64,000 nucleotides of DNA, from positions 1-64,000 of the forward strand of contig NZ_JAELTU010000013.1 in the NCBI RefSeq assembly GCF_016429015.1, read 5' to 3'. Under the pieces are notes generated by a model. It did not search any database, was not told the DNA's origin, and saw nothing but the letters and a program-made list of their open reading frames with translations. The DNA is from Rhizobium sp. ASV20 (GTDB taxonomy: Bacteria > Pseudomonadota > Alphaproteobacteria > Rhizobiales > Rhizobiaceae). Numbering within the stretch: the first letter of the stretch is position 1; every line of letters starts with the position of its first letter. Below, piece by piece: positions 14,547-22,948 of the stretch. Both the position numbers and the translations under genes were made by a program.

Positions 14547-16598
14547 ATGCCGCCGGTCTCGGAGCGACAGCGCAAAGCTATGTGGGCTGCCGCAAATGGG
14601 CATAGCACATCGGGGATACCTGAGAGCGTAGGCAAGGAGTTCGTCAGCAAAGACGCCATAGAATCCCCACCCTTAGCCGCTGGCGTGATCTTTATCGCTC
14701 CTGATGGCGCGGTGCTGCTTTTGTGCCGCAGCGCGCAGGAAGCCAATTACGCGAGCCATTGGGCATTGCCGGGTGGCAAGGGTGAAGAGGGCGAAACGCC
14801 TTGGATGATCGCTTGCCGTGAGGCTTGCGAGGAAATCGGCCCCGCTACGGGTCATGCGTGGGTAGGCGAGCCGACGATCGTTGATGAAGCGGTGACGCCC
14901 ACGGGGATGATCTTCACAACGTTTGTGCAGCCGGTTCGCTACCGGTTCACACCAGAAATCGATGCAGAACATTGCGGATATGTATGGGCTACAGCGGATC
15001 ATTTCCCGAGCCCGATGCACCCGCAAGTGGCTCGCGTGCTCGAAATGCTGTTCCCGGAGGAAGAGATGACAAACGCCTCTGATGAAAGCGAACAGCAGAA
15101 GGAAACGGCCAGAGGCAAGCTGTCAGAGCGTGACAAGGAAGTCGCAGAAAAGACCCCGAATGAACGCGAAGAGATGCCGGCGCATGTGTTCCTTGAACCG
15201 GCTTCTCGGAAATATCCCGTCAAGTCAAAGCATAACAGCGAATGGCGGTATGATCGGGAGCTTCTACTTGCTGCAGCCCGTCGAGCACGTATGAACGACA
15301 ATGACAACTTGGCCGCAAAAGCGGATGCTATCCGCAATCGTGAATTCGCCAATGACAGCATCGCCATGGATCGCGCCACGGTTCGCTCCAAGGATGCTGA
15401 CGGGCATCTTCGCGTAGAGCGCACGCCGATCACAAGGGCGGTTGTTTCGCCTTACTACGGTCGCGAGATACCGGCCTGGCAGGAACTCAATCTTGATCCT
15501 GAACGCGTCTATCAGGTCTACCGTGACGCCGAAGAGCTAGCTAAGGGCGCGAAATCCTTCGAAGGCAAGCCGGTTCTTTCCGATCATATCGCGTCCAGTG
15601 CCGACAATCATCCCAAACTCGCGACGGTTGGGGCTGTGGGAAGTCCTGTCGAGATGGTCGGAGATACGCTCTACGCCCCGCTCACGATCTGGGACCAAGC
15701 TGCGATCGACGACATCGAAAGCGGCGAAAAGCGGAACCTCAGTTGTTCCTATCGATATCAATATGACCCGACGCCCGGAACAGCTCCGAATGGAATGCCT
15801 TTCGACGGAAGAATGAAAGCAATTGCAGGAAATCATGTTGCCATTGTCGAGGAACCGCGTGTTCCCGGATCGATGGTGGCTGACAACATGCCCGCCGGTT
15901 TGGCGGTAACCACTCCCAACAGTGCAATCCCGGCTGGTGGGATCAAACGGGCCAGGGCCCATGATGACAAGGAGACAGAGATGTCGAAAGCAAAGGATCG
16001 GGCCCGCGATGAAGGCGGTCTGATGGAACGCCTCAAGGAGAAAATCTCCGCTGAGGATTACAAGGCCCTCGACGAAATGCTGAACGCTAATGCGGCAGAA
16101 GACGAAGAGGAAGAAGAGAAAAAGAAGGCCGAGGACGAAGCTGAGGAAGAAGCCAAGAAAAAGGCTGAAGACGAGGAAGCCGAGGCCAAGAAAAAAGCCG
16201 AGGACGAGGAAGAAGACGACAAGAAGGAAAAGGCGATGGACGCCGCCATCAAGGCTGCCACCGCTGTCGCGGTAGCCGCCGCCGAAAAGCGGATCACCGA
16301 CAATATCCTTTCGAAGCAGAACAAGGTTCGCGTGGCCCTTGATCATCTTCGCCCATATGTCGGCTCGCTCGATATGGCTTTTGACAGCGCCGAAGACGCC
16401 TACCGCGAAGGCCTGAAAATCCTGGGCGTCAAGGATTACGACAAGATCCACGCCTCCGCGCTCCCGACCATCCTTGAACTGCACGACAAGGCCGGCGCCA
16501 AGCCATCCAAGACGGAAGCCGTTGCCATGGATTCGGCCTCGACAGGCCGTGCCATTGAGCTAGCCCCCGGCTTGGCTCGTATCAAAATTGGGGCCTAA
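14547..16598 (+). CDS. NUDIX-DUF2213 prohead protease/scaffold fusion
   Basis: This is 683 residues from the second ATG, which has GAGGGA at better spacing than the first. Residues 5-32 (SERQRKAMWAAANGHSTSG...) are a short phage motif. A NUDIX hydrolase domain spans about 42-170, with a complete Nudix box at 77-99 (G77, E83, R91, E92, E95, E96, G98). DUF2213 (about 225-400) follows, then an extreme Glu/Lys coiled coil (about 465-560) and a helical C-terminus. DUF2213 proteins are prohead proteases or scaffolds; the coiled coil fits scaffolding. The active NUDIX box suggests hydrolysis of a nucleoside diphosphate derivative, an odd activity for a head protein. Confidence 0.85.
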   Translation: MPPVSERQRKAMWAAANGHSTSGIPESVGKEFVSKDAIESPPLAAGVIFIAPDGAVLLLCRSAQEANYASHWALPGGKGEEGETPWMIACREACEEIGPATGHAWVGEPTIVDEAVTPTGMIFTTFVQPVRYRFTPEIDAEHCGYVWATADHFPSPMHPQVARVLEMLFPEEEMTNASDESEQQKETARGKLSERDKEVAEKTPNEREEMPAHVFLEPASRKYPVKSKHNSEWRYDRELLLAAARRARMNDNDNLAAKADAIRNREFANDSIAMDRATVRSKDADGHLRVERTPITRAVVSPYYGREIPAWQELNLDPERVYQVYRDAEELAKGAKSFEGKPVLSDHIASSADNHPKLATVGAVGSPVEMVGDTLYAPLTIWDQAAIDDIESGEKRNLSCSYRYQYDPTPGTAPNGMPFDGRMKAIAGNHVAIVEEPRVPGSMVADNMPAGLAVTTPNSAIPAGGIKRARAHDDKETEMSKAKDRARDEGGLMERLKEKISAEDYKALDEMLNANAAEDEEEEEKKKAEDEAEEEAKKKAEDEEAEAKKKAEDEEEDDKKEKAMDAAIKAATAVAVAAAEKRITDNILSKQNKVRVALDHLRPYVGSLDMAFDSAEDAYREGLKILGVKDYDKIHASALPTILELHDKAGAKPSKTEAVAMDSASTGRAIELAPGLARIKIGA

Positions 16599-16636
16599 CC
16601 GGTTCCCAATATCAACCCTGAAACAGGAGAAATACC

Positions 16637-17608
16637 ATGAGTGGAACCGGTGGCTGGCAGACTCAAGCCTACGACCAGCCGGCAGCGTTTGTCGCGGGTG
16701 ACCGCGTCAGCAACAACCCGCTTGCAAGCTTCGATGCTGGCCCCGGTGGCCTCGTCGCGGGTGCAGGCGGTGTGACTGTCGGTCGATTTGCCTGGACCTA
16801 CCCGCCGAATGATCCGAACGGCGGCTATCAGATCGCGCAAAACTTCGGCTATGGCCCGGTATCGGGCTTTGTCATGCGCAATCAGCAGGCTCTCAATCCC
16901 ACCTATCTTTCGAATGCGGGCAACCTCATCCAGCCTGGCTTCGGCCTGGCGCTGATGACGACCGGCGACTTCGCCGTTGTCAATGATGGCTCGTCCGTGC
17001 CGATCCCGAACTATTCCAAGGCTTTCGCTGACCTGGCGACGGGTAAGGTAATGTTCGCGGCTCCTGGCACGGTCTTTGGCGGCGCATCCGCCACTGGAAG
17101 CACTGTGACGGCTCAGACTTTCTCGGTCACCGGCTCGATCACGGATGATGTCCTCACAGTTACGGCGGTCGGCTCTGGGACGGTTTATCCGGGCTCGACG
17201 ATTTCCGGCACCGGTATCGCGACAAGCACCAAGATCGTAAGCCAGGTCCTCCCACTGGCTTCTGGTGAGGCTGTTGGCGGTATCGGTCGCTATCTGGTCT
17301 CGATCGGTACGCAGAGCGTCAGCTCCACGACCGTCTCGGGCACTTATGGTCTGCTGACCATCGGTACGGCAACCGGCACGTTCGCCGTTGGCGACATCAT
17401 CTCTGGTACCGGCGTTGTTGCTGGCACTGCAATCACCGCCAATGTCTCGGGCACTGGTGGAACCGGCGGAACGATGGTTGTCAACAACAACACCGCCGTC
17501 TCGTCCACAACCATTACGGCAAGCACTGCCGTTGAAACGAAGTGGGTCGCCACCTCCACCGGGCCGAACGGCGCCGTCATCAAGATCAGTTCGTGGCCGC
17601 TCGGCTAA
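16637..17608 (+). CDS. Capsid cement-like protein with two beta-repeat modules
   Basis: This is 323 residues. The N-terminal 155 residues look like a phage structural cement protein: VAGDRVSNNPLASFDAGPGG, GRFAWTYPP, and GPVSGFVMRNQQAL. After that come two copies of a Gly/Thr/Val-rich beta-module (about 161-234 and 238-295), then a final strand TSTGPNGAVIKISSW. The cement would decorate and stabilise the capsid lattice, with the modules exposed. It is followed by the capsid gene after 33 bases and a strong AGGAG site. Confidence 0.75.
   Translation: MSGTGGWQTQAYDQPAAFVAGDRVSNNPLASFDAGPGGLVAGAGGVTVGRFAWTYPPNDPNGGYQIAQNFGYGPVSGFVMRNQQALNPTYLSNAGNLIQPGFGLALMTTGDFAVVNDGSSVPIPNYSKAFADLATGKVMFAAPGTVFGGASATGSTVTAQTFSVTGSITDDVLTVTAVGSGTVYPGSTISGTGIATSTKIVSQVLPLASGEAVGGIGRYLVSIGTQSVSSTTVSGTYGLLTIGTATGTFAVGDIISGTGVVAGTAITANVSGTGGTGGTMVVNNNTAVSSTTITASTAVETKWVATSTGPNGAVIKISSWPLG
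17117..17521 (+). repeat. Beta-repeat modules 1 and 2 (cement protein)
   Basis: There are two in-frame modules at 17,117-17,338 and 17,348-17,521. The shared core is 'LTV.AV.SGT...G..ISGTGI..GT.I' followed by 'GTGG.GTY.V....V.S'. The same module recurs in the connector, sheath and baseplate J-like genes. Confidence 0.8.
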
Positions 17609-17641
17609 GCCACGCCTAACAATCTCAGGAGATATGAGAAC

Positions 17642-18748
17642 ATGAACAGGCAAGAAGCTATTGCCGAGTGGAAAAAGGTTGCGCCTCAGTACGAAGCGGC
17701 CGGCCTTATCCTCCCGGGCGCAAAAATGTTCGTCCCGGACGAATGGAAGCAGGGCGAACGCTCTTTGGAACAGTTGGCGATGGACTCGGCGGGTACTCTA
17801 TCCACCGATCCGAACTCCGCTCTTCCCGCCATTCTGACGACGGCAGTTGACCCGGAACTCGTCCGTGTCGTCTTTGCTCCGCTGCAAATGGCGGAAATCA
17901 TGGGCGAAGAACGGAAGGTAGGCGACTGGCTGGAAGATACCCGTATCTTCCCGGTCATCGAAGAAACAGGTGAAGTGTCGTCCTATAACGACTATTCCAA
18001 CAACGGCCGCGCCGGCATCAACTTCAACTATCCGCAGCTCCAGTCGTACCTTTTCCAGACATTCATCAACTACGGTGAACGTGAAACGGCACGTGCTGGC
18101 CTGATGCGCATCAACTATGTTGGGGAACTCGGCGCTGCTGCTGCTTCGCTCCTTAATCGTTATGGCAATCTGTCCTATGCGTTCGGCGTCAGCGGTCTGC
18201 AGAACTACGGGCTCATCAATAACCCGTATCTGTCTTCCTACCTGGCTCCGGCTCCGAAAGCATGGGGTGGCACGAGTTGGTTCGATAACGGTTCGCCGGC
18301 CGCAACCGCCAACGAAGTCTACAATGATATCCTGGCGGTTGTTGAGCAGATCATCAACCAGACCAATGGCACGGTTGACATGGAACAGGAAATGACCCTG
18401 GCCCTGTCGCCGCAGTCGGCTCTGGCGATGAAGTTTGCCAACAGCTTCGGCGTCTACGTCGAAGATCTGCTGAAGAAGGGCTTCCCGAAGATGAAGGTCA
18501 AAACCGCCGTCCAGTACGGTGCCAAGACCTCCACCAACAGCCAGGGCTATTCGCCCGTGGGCAATGTCATGCAGATCATTGTCGACAAGATCGACGGCCA
18601 GAAGGTCGCCTATCCCGCCTACAATGAAAAGATGCGCGCCCACAAGATCGTTCCCGAGCCGTCTTCCTGGAAGCAGAAGCAGACCAGCGGCACGTGGGGC
18701 ACCGTCTGCCGTATGCCGCTCGGCATCAGTGGCATGATTGGCATTTAA
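17642..18748 (+). CDS. Major capsid protein, DUF2184 family
   Basis: This is 368 residues with a canonical CAGGAG site. The N-terminal 60 residues form a charged delta-like region; then come AVDPELVRVVFAPLQMAEIM, DTRIFPVIEETGEVSSYND, NYGERETARAGLMRINYVGE, GVSGLQNYGLINNP and PVGNVMQIIVDKIDG. These are landmarks of the DUF2184 capsid family with an HK97-type fold. It forms the icosahedral shell assembled around the DUF2213 scaffold. It is encoded between cement and head-completion genes, as expected. Confidence 0.88.
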   Translation: MNRQEAIAEWKKVAPQYEAAGLILPGAKMFVPDEWKQGERSLEQLAMDSAGTLSTDPNSALPAILTTAVDPELVRVVFAPLQMAEIMGEERKVGDWLEDTRIFPVIEETGEVSSYNDYSNNGRAGINFNYPQLQSYLFQTFINYGERETARAGLMRINYVGELGAAAASLLNRYGNLSYAFGVSGLQNYGLINNPYLSSYLAPAPKAWGGTSWFDNGSPAATANEVYNDILAVVEQIINQTNGTVDMEQEMTLALSPQSALAMKFANSFGVYVEDLLKKGFPKMKVKTAVQYGAKTSTNSQGYSPVGNVMQIIVDKIDGQKVAYPAYNEKMRAHKIVPEPSSWKQKQTSGTWGTVCRMPLGISGMIGI

Positions 18749-18761
18749 GGAGAACTAGCTT

Positions 18762-19265
18762 ATGGCTACAGCAGGATCAAAAGTCACCGTCGCCTGCAAG
18801 ATCGGCGTACCGTGGTTTGCCCTTCAGCTTTGCGAAAAGCGCGAAGTCATGGAGAACACGCAGACCGGTCCCCGCAAGGTGACTGAATATGCCCGTACCG
18901 GCAATATCGTGCATATTCGCGGTACATCTTACCCGCGCGGCACGCCGCCGGTAGGATTCCCGGAAAAGCCGCAGATCATCAATGGATACGCACTGACCAA
19001 GAATGTCGACAAGGATTTTTGGGACAAGTGGTACGAGCAGAACAAGAAAGCTCCGTACGTTGTTTCTGGCATGATCATGGCCCATGAAACGATTGATGCC
19101 GTGCGCGGCAGCACGTCTGATCACAATGGCCATATGAGCGGCCTTGAGCCAATGCGCCCCGACAATGATCCTCGTGTTCCACGCCCCACGAATTCGGCAA
19201 TCACCGGCATTGAAACCGAAGATAGCCGTAAGGGCAGGATTGCAGCAGCTGCGGAAATGGCGTGA
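18762..19265 (+). CDS. Virion structural protein
   Basis: This is 167 residues with a GGAG site. It shows beta-type N-terminal segments (SKVTVACKIGVPWFALQLCE) and TGNIVHIRGTSYPRGTPPVG, then a helical part around DKDFWDKWYEQNKKAPYV and a polar Pro-rich tail. It sits between capsid and DUF4054 connector genes and is probably a head-completion or decoration protein. The family is not recognised with certainty. Confidence 0.6.
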   Translation: MATAGSKVTVACKIGVPWFALQLCEKREVMENTQTGPRKVTEYARTGNIVHIRGTSYPRGTPPVGFPEKPQIINGYALTKNVDKDFWDKWYEQNKKAPYVVSGMIMAHETIDAVRGSTSDHNGHMSGLEPMRPDNDPRVPRPTNSAITGIETEDSRKGRIAAAAEMA

Positions 19266-19747
19266 TGACACTATCGAGCCCCCCAGTCACCTTCAACTAT
19301 GGCGTCTGGGTGGCTCGCTATCCAGAATTCGTCAATATCGATCAGTCTCTCGCGCAAGCGTATTTCGATGAAGCGAATGTGTATTGCGAAAATAGCATCT
19401 GCAATCCGGCGCTGTGCATCCTTCCGACATTGCTGAATATGCTGACGGCGCATATCGCATGGCTTAATGCCCCGCGTGACGCACAAGGCAATCCATCGTC
19501 AAGCGGAACGCAGCCTGCATCCGCCATCGTTGGGCGCATCAGCAGTGCGACGGAAGGCTCTGTCTCGGTACAGGCAGAAAATGATTATCCGCCTGGAACG
19601 CCGCAATGGTACCAGCAATCCAAATACGGTGCCGCCTTCTGGGCCGCTACTGCGCCATATCGCACAGCTCGGTATCTCGCCAACCCGACGATCGTTGTTG
19701 ATGCGATCTACCCATACGGCCCCGGCTTTCGCGGTGGTCTAAGCTGA
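19265..19747 (+). CDS. Head-tail connector, DUF4054 family
   Basis: This is 160 residues from the ATG at the TGATG junction. The pattern is YPEFVNIDQSLAQAYFDEANVYCENS, LCILPTLLNMLTAHIAWLNAP, then a Ser-rich stretch with ISSATEGSVSVQAEND and a final QSKYGAAFWAATAPYRTARY, which fits DUF4054. These helical adaptors bind beneath the portal and join head to tail. It is translationally coupled to the preceding gene. Confidence 0.8.
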   Translation: MTLSSPPVTFNYGVWVARYPEFVNIDQSLAQAYFDEANVYCENSICNPALCILPTLLNMLTAHIAWLNAPRDAQGNPSSSGTQPASAIVGRISSATEGSVSVQAENDYPPGTPQWYQQSKYGAAFWAATAPYRTARYLANPTIVVDAIYPYGPGFRGGLS

Positions 19748-19758
19748 AAAGGTGAATC

Positions 19759-19938
19759 ATGGACATCGAACTTCGCCGGGAAGTCCGCGCGCGGCTTACC
19801 GAACTTGAGGACCGCGTAAAGCGCCTCGAAGAGGCACAGAGCACCGCTGACGCGCAGTCAAGCGATCCGGCTCCTGCAGACAGCAAAACCAAGAAAACCG
19901 CTGCCGAGCCAACGTCGGCCGAAAAGGATACCAACTGA
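19759..19938 (+). CDS. Small coiled-coil protein
   Basis: This is 59 residues with an AAAGGTG site. The first 28 residues are a Glu/Arg coiled coil (ELRREVRARLTELEDRVKRL), followed by a Lys/Ala/Thr-rich disordered tail. Its stop overlaps the ATG of a similar longer protein, suggesting a pair of coiled-coil subunits or a duplication. Function unknown. Confidence 0.55.
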   Translation: MDIELRREVRARLTELEDRVKRLEEAQSTADAQSSDPAPADSKTKKTAAEPTSAEKDTN

Positions 19939-20237
19939 TGGATATCGACGCTCTCGACAAACAAGTTCGCTCTCTGATGGCCTTCAGGCAATGGGCTGAG
20001 CCGATCTTGTCTGCACTCATCCAGGCGGATCAGCCAGCGGAAGAGAAGGCTGAAGAACCGGTGGACACGAACGAAGCGCCTGCAGAAGGTGGCGAGGCCG
20101 CCCCAGAAGATACCGCCCAAGATGAACAGCAGGCGGAAGCCGATTCCACCCCGCTTCCCTCCGAAGCGCCGGCCGAAGCAGAAGCCACCTTAGCAGATGC
20201 GGTCACAGCCGAACAACCGGAACCGCCTGCCGCCTAA
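19938..20237 (+). CDS. Acidic Pro/Ala/Glu-rich protein
   Basis: This is 99 residues, starting at a TGATG junction. A short helix at residues 1-30 (DIDALDKQVRSLMAFRQWAE) is followed by an unstructured Glu, Ala and Pro-rich tail with about a quarter Glu/Asp. Its opening resembles that of the preceding small protein (both begin MDI). It may be a flexible linker or chaperone of head-tail joining. No family recognised. Confidence 0.55.
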   Translation: MDIDALDKQVRSLMAFRQWAEPILSALIQADQPAEEKAEEPVDTNEAPAEGGEAAPEDTAQDEQQAEADSTPLPSEAPAEAEATLADAVTAEQPEPPAA

Positions 20238-20776
20238 TGGTCACGCTTAAGGGTGGGGATGGCCTCGAAAAGGCCTTGGCCGAAATTGCCAAGAAGATTT
20301 CGAAAGCCTCTGAGGTCGATGTCGGATTCCTCGAAGGCTCCGCTTATCCGGACGGCACGAATACCGCCTCGATCGCCGCTATACAGGAGTTTGGCGCTCC
20401 AAGGGCTGGCATTCCACCTCGTCCGTTCTTTCGCACGATGATTGAGGCCAAAAGCCCTGAGTGGCCAGAAGCCGTTGGCAATCTGCTGGTAGCGAACGGT
20501 TATGATGCGGCTAAGACCCTTGGCCAAACCGGTGCAGCCATTCAAGGCCAACTGCAACAGTCGATTATAGATACGTTTGATCCGCCGCTTAGCCCGATCA
20601 CACTCATGCTGCGCAAAATGCGCGCCGAAGATCCCGATCTTGTCGTAACCGGCAAAACGGTGGGTGAGGCTGCCCGCCGGGTCGCAGCCGGCGAAAGTAC
20701 AAACGGCGTATCAACTAAACCATTGGTGGACAGCGGGCATTTGCTTGCCAGCGTCTCCTACGAAGTCAAATCCTAA
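20237..20776 (+). CDS. HK97 gp10-like neck/tail-completion protein
   Basis: This is 179 residues, with its ATG overlapping the previous stop. Segments such as VDVGFLEGSAYPDGT, IAAIQEFGAPRAGIPPRPFF and PLVDSGHLLASVSYEV match the HK97-gp10/phage virion morphogenesis class of proteins. Here a Gly- and Pro-rich beta hairpin with PPRPFFR is conserved and the C-terminus carries 'L.DSG.L..S..Y.V'. Its role is in head-tail joining. Confidence 0.75.
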   Translation: MVTLKGGDGLEKALAEIAKKISKASEVDVGFLEGSAYPDGTNTASIAAIQEFGAPRAGIPPRPFFRTMIEAKSPEWPEAVGNLLVANGYDAAKTLGQTGAAIQGQLQQSIIDTFDPPLSPITLMLRKMRAEDPDLVVTGKTVGEAARRVAAGESTNGVSTKPLVDSGHLLASVSYEVKS

Positions 20777-20790
20777 AATCTGGAGCAATC

Positions 20791-21288
20791 ATGATGCGCC
20801 GTCTTCTTCTCTCGACCGTCGCAGTCCTTGGCATGGCCTATGGGGCGCACGCCATCACGCTCTGGTCGTCAACGACTGGTGATGTGAATTTCCCCGGGCT
20901 GACGCCGGGTGCAATTAATAATACCCCGATCGGCGCCACCACGCAGTCTACGGGTGGATTCTCCACTCTGACCGTGGACTCCGGCACCAAGACGGCCACG
21001 GCTACCGCTGGTGCGGCGACCCTGAACAAGGGATCTGGCATCGTCATCTCTGAAGCCCTCACGACGGCGGCCGGCGCGACATACACGCTGACGATCACCA
21101 ATTCTACGATCGTAGCCAGTGACCTTGTGTTTGCCAGCGTCCAGCTCGGGACGGCGACGACAGGAACGCCGGTCATCACCACGACCGCAGTCTCCGCCAA
21201 CACGATCACGATTGTTGTCCAGAACGTTCACGCCACAGCGGCTCTGAACGGCACCATCAAGATCAGCTTCGTCTCCCTGGGTCTCTGA
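20791..21288 (+). CDS. Beta-rich virion-region protein with signal peptide
   Basis: This is 165 residues. The start is a classical Sec signal: MMRRLLLSTVAVLGMAYGAHA with an AHA cleavage site at about 21-22. The mature part is Thr/Ala/Val-rich and low in charge, with repeated strands (TKTATATAGAATLNKGSG, YTLTITNSTIVASDLVF). It resembles fibre-type beta prisms. A signal peptide in a virion gene block is unusual: the protein may be exported before lysis, or the signal may act as a membrane tether. GGAG precedes the start and the stop overlaps the next ATG. Confidence 0.6.
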   Translation: MMRRLLLSTVAVLGMAYGAHAITLWSSTTGDVNFPGLTPGAINNTPIGATTQSTGGFSTLTVDSGTKTATATAGAATLNKGSGIVISEALTTAAGATYTLTITNSTIVASDLVFASVQLGTATTGTPVITTTAVSANTITIVVQNVHATAALNGTIKISFVSLGL

Positions 21289-21668
21289 TGAACCTGCATG
21301 GCATTGTTGCGCCCATTATCGGGGCCGTAAATCCGAATGTGCCGTGCTCAATCGCGGGCAGCACTGGGTATGTGACAAACCCAGACGGCAGTAGGACTCC
21401 TATCTATACGCCAACCATTACGGGCACGGCGCAGGTGCAGGCACTAACATTCAAGGATCTGCATCAGGTTGATGGCCTCAATCTGAATGGCGCGGCACGT
21501 GGGATCTATTTCTACGGCGATATCGTCGGTGTTTTGCGCACGAGAACCAAGGGTGGCGACATCATCACGCTTTCGGATGGCCCGAATTCCGGTCAATGGC
21601 TTGTGGTTCAGCCTCTAGAAACGTGGGCGGTTGGCTGGTGCAAATGCGCCTGCGTCCTTCAAAATTGA
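21288..21668 (+). CDS. Head-tail connector/neck protein
   Basis: This is 126 residues. It is largely beta-stranded (LHGIVAPIIGAVNPNVPCSI, YTPTITGTAQVQALTFKDL, GGDIITLSDGPNSGQWLVVQ) and ends with a Trp/Cys-rich segment (TWAVGWCKCACVLQ). The length and SH3-like strand pattern suit a head-closure protein, and the position between gp10-like and tail-terminator genes supports that. Assignment is by context. Confidence 0.55.
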   Translation: MNLHGIVAPIIGAVNPNVPCSIAGSTGYVTNPDGSRTPIYTPTITGTAQVQALTFKDLHQVDGLNLNGAARGIYFYGDIVGVLRTRTKGGDIITLSDGPNSGQWLVVQPLETWAVGWCKCACVLQN

Positions 21669-21677
21669 GGAAAATTC

Positions 21678-21962
21678 ATGTTCGCTCAACAGTTTGCAGC
21701 GCTTGGTTACCAGCAGATCACCAGCCTCACGTCCGCTGTGGGTTTGGAAGTTCCGGCCGGTGCCAATTTTGCGATTATCAGTGTTGATACCGCTTCTGTT
21801 CGCTGGCGTGACGATGGTACGGCACCGACTGCCATTGAAGGCATGGCCCTGTCTAATACAGGCCCCGCGCTCGAATATTCTGGTCCTTTGGCAAATATTC
21901 AGTTCATCGCTGAGGGTGGATCGCCTGTTCTGAATGTCTCTTATTATCGGATCGCAGGGTGA
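21678..21962 (+). CDS. Small beta-sandwich virion protein
   Basis: This is 94 residues: AVGLEVPAGANFAIISVDTA, SVRWRDDGTAPTAIEGMAL, then QFIAEGGSPVLNVSYYRIAG. The 'VRWRDDG..PTA..GM.L..' pattern is typical of small phage proteins that present a beta-sandwich on the virion surface. The stop overlaps the GTG start of the next gene. Function is inferred from context. Confidence 0.55.
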   Translation: MFAQQFAALGYQQITSLTSAVGLEVPAGANFAIISVDTASVRWRDDGTAPTAIEGMALSNTGPALEYSGPLANIQFIAEGGSPVLNVSYYRIAG

Positions 21963-22915
21963 GCCTCGCGCCATCGCCCACGCAGTCGAATATCCTGACT
22001 GCGTTGAGATCGTTCATTCTGGGTATCCTCCCGAATGGGAATGGCCTGTTTACCGGCTCGATCTCAGGAACGACGCTGACTGTCTCTGCCGTCCAAAATG
22101 GCACGATCAACATAGGCGATGCTGTTTTAGGAGAGGGGATATATCCTGGAACGTTCGTTATATCCCTTGGCACCGGCACGGGTGGCATCGGAACATACAC
22201 GGTCAATCAATCTCAGACGGTGCCACCAGCCGGCAGTGATCCGGCCACAATCACCATGTGGACAGGCATCGAAGTCGTAGCCGCGCAAGACAATCGCGTT
22301 CCAGAGCCATCGGTTCCGGATTTCGTGACAATGACGCCCATCATGCAGAGCCGTCTTTCAACGAATGTCGACACCTATCAAGATGTCTTATTCACCGCGG
22401 CGATCTCTGGAAACACAATGACCGTCTCTGCGGTCAACCATGGATCTATAGCTCCCGGTCAGATCGTCTTTGGTGTTGGCGTAGCGTCTCCCACTAAAAT
22501 CTTGGCGTATGCCACAGGTACGGGTGGAACCGGCACTTACACGGTATCTCCTGCCCAAACGGTAGCATCCGAACAGATGTCATCGGGCGGTGAGTTATTC
22601 CTTCAGCCCACGAAGGTCACGGTGCAACTCGACGTCCACGGCCCGAACAGCGCCGATAATTCGCAGACTATCTCTACTCTGTTTAGGGACAACTTTGGTG
22701 TGGAAGCGTTTGCTCTATCCGGGTTTGACGTAACCCCCCTTTATGTTGGTGATCCACGCCAATTGCCCTTTGAGAATGAAAATCAGCAGATCGAAAATCG
22801 ATGGGTCATCGATGCGGTCATGCAAGTCAACGCCATCATTACTGCGCCACAGCAATTCGCCGATGAACTCAACATCAGCGTTGTGAGCGTCGAAGCGACG
22901 TATCCAGCAACGTAA
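21959..22915 (+). CDS. Tail terminator-like neck protein with two beta-modules
   Basis: This is 318 residues beginning at GTG (GTGA overlap). The N-terminal helix TALRSFILGILPNG and the C-terminal WVIDAVMQVNAIITAPQQFADE, together with VPDFVTMTPIMQSRL and TKVTVQLDVHG, match the phage neck terminator (LIC_12616-like) family. Two copies of the beta-repeat module are inserted at about 30-90 and 144-208. The family joins the end of the tail tube and sheath to the neck; the inserts would project outward. Confidence 0.7.
   Translation: MSLAPSPTQSNILTALRSFILGILPNGNGLFTGSISGTTLTVSAVQNGTINIGDAVLGEGIYPGTFVISLGTGTGGIGTYTVNQSQTVPPAGSDPATITMWTGIEVVAAQDNRVPEPSVPDFVTMTPIMQSRLSTNVDTYQDVLFTAAISGNTMTVSAVNHGSIAPGQIVFGVGVASPTKILAYATGTGGTGTYTVSPAQTVASEQMSSGGELFLQPTKVTVQLDVHGPNSADNSQTISTLFRDNFGVEAFALSGFDVTPLYVGDPRQLPFENENQQIENRWVIDAVMQVNAIITAPQQFADELNISVVSVEATYPAT
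22046..22582 (+). repeat. Beta-repeat modules 3 and 4 (terminator protein)
   Basis: The modules lie at 22,046-22,228 and 22,388-22,582. Both keep 'F.. ISG.T.TVSAV..G.I..G' and 'GTGG.GTYTV...QTV'. They interrupt the terminator-like fold rather than being terminal additions. Confidence 0.8.
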
Positions 22916-22948
22916 TCACCTCAAAATTAGCTCGAAAGGATAAGGTCT

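Noticed and set aside
15537..16484. Long minus-strand frame of 315 codons
   Set aside because: It is the mirror of the Glu/Lys-rich NUDIX-DUF2213 gene; its Phe/Leu-rich composition is the expected shadow of GAA/AAG codons.
16595..17653. Minus-strand frame of 352 codons rich in Arg and Asp
   Set aside because: It lies opposite the cement protein and its beta-modules; the repetitive Arg/Gly/Asp composition reflects the coding strand repeat.
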